Assembly (NCBI RefSeq): GCF_036906915.1
Contig: NZ_JBAKHX010000008.1
Location: 93,292-157,291, forward strand
DNA length: 64,000 nucleotides
Source: Phytohabitans sp036906915
GTDB taxonomy: Bacteria; Actinomycetota; Actinomycetes; Mycobacteriales; Micromonosporaceae
Direction of reading: 5' to 3'
Shown here piece by piece: positions 57,459 through 64,000 of this stretch. How positions within the stretch are numbered: the stretch's first letter is position 1; each line of letters begins with the position of its first letter. The notes below the pieces were generated by a model. The model did no database searches, was not told where the DNA came from, and saw nothing but the letters and a program-made list of their open reading frames with translations. Made by a program: the position numbers and the translations under genes.

Positions 57459-57645
57459 CAGACCCGCCGTGAAACGCGCTTTTCATGTAACAACTTGGCA
57501 TCGACTAAATCTGGACAAACGACCCGTTTGACCTCGTCCGCACGCACGACTGATCGTGGACGGTGGCGACTAGGACACGATCCGGTACCAACCCCTTATC
57601 GGCCCGTTTCCGGCCAGTAAGAGGGGCAGATAAGGTCTCGCCACA

Positions 57646-57661
57646 GGTGACCTCTGTCACC
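57646..57661. promoter_or_regulatory. GGTGAC-CTCT-GTCACC palindrome upstream of oligopeptide operon
   Basis: Perfect 6-bp arms, centred about 45 bp upstream of the substrate-binding gene. Contains GTGA-N6-TCAC and fits the Streptomyces Crp pattern GTG-N6-GNCAC. A Crp or other dimeric regulator could act here; this is a guess from the motif only. Confidence 0.4.
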
Positions 57662-57697
57662 GCGGATGTCCGTACCCACAGGACGAGGTGAAGCACC

Positions 57698-59362
57698 ATG
57701 CGTGCATCAAGGCCGAAGGTCGCTATCGCGGCCGTTGCGGTCGCCACACTTGCGGTAGCCGGCTGCGCCGAAAGCGAGCGTGACGGGGGTTCTGGCCAGA
57801 GCACCAAGGACACGTTGGTCTTCGGTGTGGCTGGTGACCCCAAGGTGCTCGACCCCAGCCTCGCCAGCGACGGCGAGTCGCTGCGCGTGGCGCGGCAGGT
57901 CTTCGAGACCCTGGTGCGCCCCGAGGAGGGCGGCACGAAGGTCTCGCCCGGCCTGGCCGAGAGCTGGACGCCCGACTCCACCGGCACGATCTGGACGTTC
58001 AAGCTGCGTTCCGGTGTGAAGTTCCACGACGGCACGGAGTTCAACGCCGAGGCTGTCTGCGTGAACTTCAACCGCTGGTACAACTCCACGGGCCTGATGC
58101 AGAGCCCGGACGTCACGGCGTACTGGCAGGACATCATGGGCGGCTTCGCCAAGAACGAAGACGCCGAACTGCCGCCGAGCCTGTTCAAGTCGTGCACGGC
58201 GAAGGATGCGACCACCGTCGACTTGGCGTTCACCCGGGTCTCCAGCAAGATCCCGGCCGCTCTGATGCTGCCGTCGTTCTCGATGCACAGCCCGAAGGCC
58301 CTGGAGCAGTACCAGGCCAGCAACGTCACGGGCAGCGCCGACGACATCAAGTACCCCACGTACGCGATGGAGCACCCGACGGGTACGGGTCCGTTCAAGT
58401 TCAAGTCCTGGAACGTGGCGGACAAGACGCTGACGATCGAGCGTAACGACGACTACTGGGGCGACAAGGCCAAGCTGAAGACGCTCGTCTTCCGCACGAT
58501 CTCCGACGAGAACGCCCGCAAGCAGGCGCTGCGTTCCGGTGACATCCAGGGGTACGACCTGGTCGGTCCGGCTGACGTCGAGCCGCTCAAGGGCGAGGGC
58601 TTCAACGTGCTGACCCGCCCGGCGTTCAACATCCTCTACCTGGCGATCAACCAGAAGGGGAACCCGAAGCTGGCCGACGTCAGGGTCCGGCAGGCGATCG
58701 CGTACGCGCTGAACCGCAAGGCTCTCGTCGACTCCAAGCTCCCGCCGGGCGCCGAGGTGGCCACCCAGTTCATGCCATCCACGGTGGAGGGCTGGAACGA
58801 CTCGGTCACCAAGTACGACTACGACGTCGAGAAGGCCAAGTCGCTGCTGGCCGAGGCGGGCGCGACGAACCTGACCCTGAGGTTCTTCTACCCGACCGAG
58901 GTCACCCGGCCGTACATGCCGAGCCCGAAGGACCTCTTCGAGCTGATGGCGGCGGACCTGCAGGCGGTCGGCATCAAGCTGCAGACCCAGGGTCTGAAGT
59001 GGAGCCCGGACTACCTGAACGCCGCGACCTCCGGCAGCGCGCACGATCTGCACATGCTCGGCTGGACCGGTGACTACGGCGACGGCTACAACTTCATCGG
59101 TACGTTCTTCGACCGGCCCAAGGACGAATGGGGCTTCACCAACCAGGCCCTGTTCGAGAAGTTCAAGAAGGCGGACAGCACGGCCGACCTGGCGGCTCGG
59201 ACGGCGCTCTACAAGGAGCTCAACGCCGACATCATGAACTTCCTGCCCGGTGTGCCGATCTCGCACTCTCCTCCGGCTCTTGTCCTCGGTAAGGACGTGA
59301 CCGGCGTGGTGGCCAGCCCGTTGACTGACGAGCGGTACTCCAAGGCCGAGTTCAAGTCCTGA
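57698..59362 (+). CDS. Oligopeptide/dipeptide ABC transporter substrate-binding lipoprotein
   Basis: 554 aa. Signal peptide with lipobox VAGC (residue about 23 Cys), then the SBP family-5 fold: SLASDGESLRVARQVFETLV, WTFKLRSGVKFHDGTEFNAE (as WTFKLRSGVKFHDG and TEFNAE), GTGPFKFKSWN, VRVRQAIAYALNRKALVD. Binds extracellular peptides (or nickel/other small ligands). First gene of a five-gene operon; 239 bp of upstream DNA after recR holds a palindrome. Confidence 0.95.
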   Translation: MRASRPKVAIAAVAVATLAVAGCAESERDGGSGQSTKDTLVFGVAGDPKVLDPSLASDGESLRVARQVFETLVRPEEGGTKVSPGLAESWTPDSTGTIWTFKLRSGVKFHDGTEFNAEAVCVNFNRWYNSTGLMQSPDVTAYWQDIMGGFAKNEDAELPPSLFKSCTAKDATTVDLAFTRVSSKIPAALMLPSFSMHSPKALEQYQASNVTGSADDIKYPTYAMEHPTGTGPFKFKSWNVADKTLTIERNDDYWGDKAKLKTLVFRTISDENARKQALRSGDIQGYDLVGPADVEPLKGEGFNVLTRPAFNILYLAINQKGNPKLADVRVRQAIAYALNRKALVDSKLPPGAEVATQFMPSTVEGWNDSVTKYDYDVEKAKSLLAEAGATNLTLRFFYPTEVTRPYMPSPKDLFELMAADLQAVGIKLQTQGLKWSPDYLNAATSGSAHDLHMLGWTGDYGDGYNFIGTFFDRPKDEWGFTNQALFEKFKKADSTADLAARTALYKELNADIMNFLPGVPISHSPPALVLGKDVTGVVASPLTDERYSKAEFKS

Positions 59363-59449
59363 AACATATAGATAGTTAGGAACGCGCGGGCGGGTGTCCA
59401 CGATCTGGGCACCCGCCCACGCGGCCCTCCAACATCCGCCGAGGCGCCC

Positions 59450-60454
59450 GTGTTCCGATTCATCGTCCGCCGTCTGTTACAGCTGATTCCCACACTGTTC
59501 GGGCTGTCCCTCCTTCTGTTCATCTGGCTACACCGCCTGCCGGGCGGCCCCGAGACAGCCATCCTGGGCGAGCGGGGCACGCCCGAGATGCGCGCCCAGA
59601 TCCGGCGGAACCTCGGTCTCGACGAGCCGCTGTTGATCCAGTACGGGCGCTTCATGAAGCGTCTTCTCCAGCTCGACCTGGGCACCTCGATCTCCACGAA
59701 GCGTGAAGTGACGACCGAGTTCCTGCAGCGCTTCCCAGGCACGGTCGAACTGACCATCACCGCGATGGTGATCGCGATCGGCGTCGGCATCCCGCTCGGC
59801 TATCTGGCGGCCCGCCGCAACGGTTCGATGCTCGACCACGCCTCGGTGGGTGGATCGCTGCTCGGCACCTGCATCCCGATCTTCTTCCTGGCGTACGTGC
59901 TGAAGGCGATCTTCGCCGAGCGGCTCGGCTGGTTCCCGGCCATCGGGCGGCAGGACTCCGGCATCGGCGCCACCCACGTCACGAACTTCTTCGTGCTCGA
60001 CGGGCTGATAACCCGGGAGTGGGACGCCGCCGCCGACGCCATCTGGCATCTGATCCTGCCAGGCCTGGCGTTGGCCAGCATCCCGTTCGCGATCATCGTG
60101 CGGATCACCCGAGCCAGTGTCCTGGAGGTGCTCGGCGAAGACTTCGTGCGCACCGCCGAAGCGAAAGGCCTGACCGAGCGAGTGGTACGCCGACGGCATG
60201 TGCTGCGCAACGCGATGCTGCCGGTCGCCACCTCGATCGGTTTGCTCACCGGGCTGTTGCTGTCCGGCGCGGTGCTCACCGAAACGGTGTTCGGCTTCAG
60301 CGGGATCGGCTTGTTCCTCTACGAGGCCATCAGCAACCGGGACTATCCCGTGCTGCAGGGCTTCATCCTGCTCATTGCGGTGATCTTCACGCTCGTGAAC
60401 CTGGCCGTCGACGTGTCGTACAGCCTGATCGACCCGAGGGTGAGGGTGCGATGA
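59450..60454 (+). CDS. Oligopeptide ABC permease (DppB type)
   Basis: 334 aa. First helix with RLLQLIPTLFGLSLLLFIWL, the OppB N-terminal domain (HRLPGGPETAILGERGTPEM) and the EAA loop RTAEAKGLTERVVRRRHVLR. GTG 59450, 88 bp after the binding protein; its stop overlaps the next ATG (ATGA). Confidence 0.95.
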   Translation: MFRFIVRRLLQLIPTLFGLSLLLFIWLHRLPGGPETAILGERGTPEMRAQIRRNLGLDEPLLIQYGRFMKRLLQLDLGTSISTKREVTTEFLQRFPGTVELTITAMVIAIGVGIPLGYLAARRNGSMLDHASVGGSLLGTCIPIFFLAYVLKAIFAERLGWFPAIGRQDSGIGATHVTNFFVLDGLITREWDAAADAIWHLILPGLALASIPFAIIVRITRASVLEVLGEDFVRTAEAKGLTERVVRRRHVLRNAMLPVATSIGLLTGLLLSGAVLTETVFGFSGIGLFLYEAISNRDYPVLQGFILLIAVIFTLVNLAVDVSYSLIDPRVRVR

Positions 60455-61422
60455 CGCTGGCACCAGGACAGAAGAAGGACAAGCTGGACCGGCTGGCCGA
60501 GCTGGCCGCCGTCCGCGACGACGAGCAGGGCGTCAGCCTGTGGCGCGACGCGTTCCGCCGCCTGCGGCGCAACCCCGCCGCCATCGTGGGCGCGGTGATC
60601 CTGGCCCTGTTCGTCCTCGTCGCCATCGTCGGGCCGTTCCTCGTTCCGTACGACCCGGCCGCACCCATCGGCGTTCAGGACGGCGTCGTCAGGTCCGGTT
60701 CCGGGATCATCCCCGGGCCGTCGAGTGACCACTGGCTCGGGTACGACCACCAGGGGCGTGACGAGTTCAGTCGGCTGATCGCGGGTTCGCGGCAGACGCT
60801 CATCGTCGGCGTCGTCTCCACCGTCATCGGGTTGACGGTCGGCGTGCTGCTGGGCGGGATCTCCGGCGCGGCCGCCGGACTAGGCGGCCGGCGGGGGCGC
60901 TGGGTCGACAACGTGCTGATGCGGTTCGTCGACATGCTCCTGTCGGTGCCCAGCCTGCTGCTCGCGGTGAGCATCGCGGCGATCCTCGGCCCGAGCCCGA
61001 TCACCGTCATGATCGCCGTCGGCGCGGTGTCGGTGCCGATCTTCGCGCGACTGCTGCGCGGCTCGATGATCGCGCAGTCCAACCGCGACTACGTACTCGC
61101 GGCGACCTCGCTCGGGGTACGCCGCGGCAAGATAGCGATCAGTCACGTCATCCCGAACTCGCTTGCGCCGGTGATCGTCCAGGCCACCCTGACGCTGGCG
61201 ACCGCGATCATCGAGGTCGCGGCGCTCTCCTTCCTGGGGCTTGGCACCCAGGTGCTCGGGCAGCCGGAGTGGGGCCTCATGCTGGCCGAGGCGCAGCGCT
61301 ATCTCGGCGTCCGCCCAGCGCTCGCGATCTATCCGGCGGTGGCCATCATCATCACCGCGTTCGGCTTCACGTTGCTCGGCGAGGCGATGCGCGAGGCCCT
61401 CGATCCCAAGTTGAGGAAGTAA
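60451..61422 (+). CDS. Oligopeptide ABC permease (DppC type)
   Basis: 323 aa. Cytoplasmic N-terminus of about 45 residues, OppC-type domain (WLGYDHQGRDEFSRLIAGSR) and EAA loop YVLAATSLGVRRGKIAISHV. Pairs with the DppB-type permease. Ends four bases before the next ATG. Confidence 0.95.
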   Translation: MTLAPGQKKDKLDRLAELAAVRDDEQGVSLWRDAFRRLRRNPAAIVGAVILALFVLVAIVGPFLVPYDPAAPIGVQDGVVRSGSGIIPGPSSDHWLGYDHQGRDEFSRLIAGSRQTLIVGVVSTVIGLTVGVLLGGISGAAAGLGGRRGRWVDNVLMRFVDMLLSVPSLLLAVSIAAILGPSPITVMIAVGAVSVPIFARLLRGSMIAQSNRDYVLAATSLGVRRGKIAISHVIPNSLAPVIVQATLTLATAIIEVAALSFLGLGTQVLGQPEWGLMLAEAQRYLGVRPALAIYPAVAIIITAFGFTLLGEAMREALDPKLRK

Positions 61423-61425
61423 GCG

Positions 61426-62405
61426 ATGCCGCTTCTTGATGTCGAGGACCTAAGTGTCACGTTCTCGAGGCGTGGCCAGCGCACCGTGCGTGCGGTTGAC
61501 GGCGTGTCGTTCGCCGTGGACGCCGGCGAGGTTGTCGCCCTGGTCGGAGAGTCCGGCTGTGGCAAGAGCGTCACGTCGCTTGCCCTGATGGGACTGCTGC
61601 CCCGGCGCGGCGCGCACGTCGGCGGCTCTGCGGACTTCGACGGCACCGACCTGCTCGCCCTGGATCAGCGATCCATGCGCGACATCCGCGGCAAGGACGT
61701 CGCGATGATCTTCCAGGACCCGCTCTCCTCGCTGAACCCGGTGATCCCGGTCGGCATACAGGTGACCGAGGTACTGGTGCGGCACCGGGGGATGAGCGGC
61801 GACGCGGCCAGGAAGGAAGCGGCGCAGCTGCTCGATCGGGTCGGCATCCCGGACCCGCGGCGCCGGCTGAAGGAGTACCCCCATCAGCTTTCCGGTGGCA
61901 TGCGGCAGCGCGTGCTGATCGCGATCGCCGTGGCCTGCCAGCCACGGCTGTTGATCGCGGACGAGCCCACGACGGCGCTCGACGTGACCATCCAGGCTCA
62001 GATCCTCGAGCTGCTCAAGGACTTGGTACGGGACTCCGGCACCGCCCTCATCATGATCACTCACGATCTCGGTGTGGTGGCAGGCATGTGCGACACGATC
62101 AACGTGCTCTACGCCGGAAAGGTCGTCGAGTCGGCTCGCCGCAAGGAACTCTTCGCGGCACCGCGCCACCCGTACACGGTGGGTTTGCTCCGCTCGATCC
62201 CGCGCCTCGACGTGGGGCGCGGCGAAAAGCTGACGCCGATCCCCGGCTCGGTCCGCGACGTGCTGCCGTGGTCGGAAGGCTGCGCCTTCGCACCCCGGTG
62301 CGATCGCCAGATCGAAGCCTGCGTTGGGGAACCGCCCGCGATGGTGCCGACCCACACGGGTCACTCGTACCGCTGCGTCAACCCGGTGAGCCCCGAGGAG
62401 AAGCC

Positions 62406-62409
<4 letters not shown>
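61426..62409 (+). CDS. Oligopeptide ABC ATPase (DppD type)
   Basis: 327 aa. Walker A GESGCGKS (41-48), signature LSGGMRQRVLIAIA, Walker B LLIADEPTTALD, and the C-terminal oligopeptide-transporter extension with HPYTVGLLRSIP and four Cys (CAFAPRCDRQIEACVG). That Cys-rich tail often binds an iron-sulfur cluster in this family. Stop overlaps the next GTG. Confidence 0.96.
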
Positions 62410-63512
<1,103 letters not shown>

Positions 63513-63521
63513 CGGGGGGCT

Positions 63522-63770
63522 CTAGCCCTCGGGACGGTTGAGCAGGCCGACCGCGATCGCGTGTACCGCGGCGAGGTCGGCCTCGTCTTTCAACGTCGCA
63601 CGGCCGCCGGTCACCACGTACCACTCGTCCGCGTCCTTGTACTGGACACGGAGGGTGACCTGCCCCTCGGACAGCTCGGTGCGCAGCGTCAGCTCGCCGG
63701 TGACGACCCCGACCTCGTCGGTCATCACACCGCCGGGACCTGCGGTGATGTCGCTGGTCTGTTCGGTCAT
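63522..63770 (-). CDS. Small hypothetical protein, 82 aa
   Basis: Begins MTEQTSDITAGPG and contains a beta-rich stretch (GELTLRTELSEGQVTLRVQY, DEWYVVTGG) with an Ala-rich C-terminal helix. ATG 63770 with GGGAGG upstream is a good start; the frame opens further at 63836. Converges on the oligopeptide operon. No family recognised. Confidence 0.7.
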   Translation of the reverse strand: MTEQTSDITAGPGGVMTDEVGVVTGELTLRTELSEGQVTLRVQYKDADEWYVVTGGRATLKDEADLAAVHAIAVGLLNRPEG

Positions 63771-63850
63771 GCGCCGCCTCCCGCAGCCGCCACCAAGCGC
63801 AGGGAGCTGTGAGGGTGCGCCGCCCGCAGCAGCCACAAAGCGGAGGGAGC

Positions 63851-63958
63851 GCAGCGACCGCAGCGACTGGCGGCTACAGGGCGGATTCCAGCGCCCGAGC
63901 CGCCCGCGCGCAGCGCGGGCCAGGATTGCAGCGACCAGAGCGACTGGCGGCTACAGGG
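63851..63958. repeat. Pair of 31-bp direct repeats
   Basis: The 31-bp sequences at 63851-63881 and 63928-63958 differ at two positions (shared core AGCGACTGGCGGCTACAGGG). They are separated by a GC-rich stretch with the self-complementary CCCGCGCGCAGCGCGGG-like segment near 63903. Noncoding as far as I can see. Confidence 0.7.
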
Positions 63959-63973
63959 AGGCACAAAAGGCGC

Positions 63974-64000
63974 ATGACCCGCGCGAGCGGAGCGAGCGCC
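63974..64000 (+). CDS. Possible gene start at window edge
   Basis: ATG at 63974 with GGGAGG 14 bp upstream opens nine codons (MTRASGASA) that run off the window. Too short to judge. Confidence 0.2.

Noticed and set aside
57707..59401. 564-codon frame antisense to the peptide-binding protein
   Set aside because: Same shadow effect; the plus strand has a lipobox and family motifs throughout.

Overview
The window is 64 kb of very GC-rich (roughly 70 %), gene-dense chromosome from a filamentous actinomycete. Several features point to the family Micromonosporaceae, although this is inference from gene families and not a database match: the DUF5753-HTH/DUF397 cassette, the DUF6230-DUF6114 pair, many GTG starts, actinobacterial regulatory motifs (an HspR HAIR box and a DtxR/IdeR iron box), and the order tyrA - tadA - tRNA-Ser - ffs - dnaX - ybaB - recR. 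I see no phage, conjugative element, CRISPR array, insertion sequence or biosynthetic cluster. The region is mostly core chromosome with a surface/secreted-protein section in the middle.

Layout. 1-4.7 kb: a divergent DHA2 exporter (cut by the window edge) and its TetR regulator, then membrane/surface proteins, one with a PASTA domain. 4.4-6.9 kb: a Scr1-type HTH(DUF5753)/DUF397 cassette with small satellite genes. 7-12.5 kb: a secreted subtilisin, a quinone oxidoreductase, tRNA-Ser(UGA), an FG-GAP propeller protein and a PEBP protein. 12.6-18 kb: an FhuF-like ferric reductase under an iron box, an HTH-peptide deformylase fusion, and a flavohemoprotein divergent from a PNPOx-like protein across a 25-bp palindrome, followed by a CPBP protein. 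18-22 kb: an Ala/Lys/Pro-rich protein, tRNA-Ser(GCU), tRNA-Arg(ACG) and a second FG-GAP protein. 22-28 kb: a DASS transporter and a four-gene sugar-type ABC operon. 28-32 kb: an intact surface protein beside a decayed tandem copy of itself. 32-37.5 kb: a DedA protein, lon behind a HAIR box, and DUF6230/DUF6114. 37.6-46.7 kb: housekeeping and small genes including tyrA, an M23 peptidase and tadA. 46.7-53 kb: TetR/thioesterase, a two-component system, and a MacAB-like efflux operon. 53-57.5 kb: deoD, tRNA-Ser(CGA), tRNA-Ser(GGA), SRP RNA, dnaX, ybaB, recR. 57.7-63.5 kb: a complete five-gene oligopeptide ABC operon.

Things that stand out. (1) A dispersed 78-bp element: a 59-bp palindrome, a 9-nt spacer and a 10-nt half-motif. 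It occurs three times in intergenic DNA at identical length. (2) A 120-bp tandem duplication between the tadA-associated gene and tadA that presents three equivalent ribosome-binding-site/GTG starts in frame. (3) The HTH-deformylase fusion with all catalytic residues kept. (4) A regulatory palindrome shared by the flavohemoprotein and its divergent neighbour. (5) All four bacterial tRNA-Ser isoacceptors in one 44-kb stretch, together with tRNA-Arg(ACG) and the enzyme (TadA) that converts its anticodon to inosine.

Most genes are read with strong third-position GC bias, so long open frames opposite real genes are common. I treated these as shadows.
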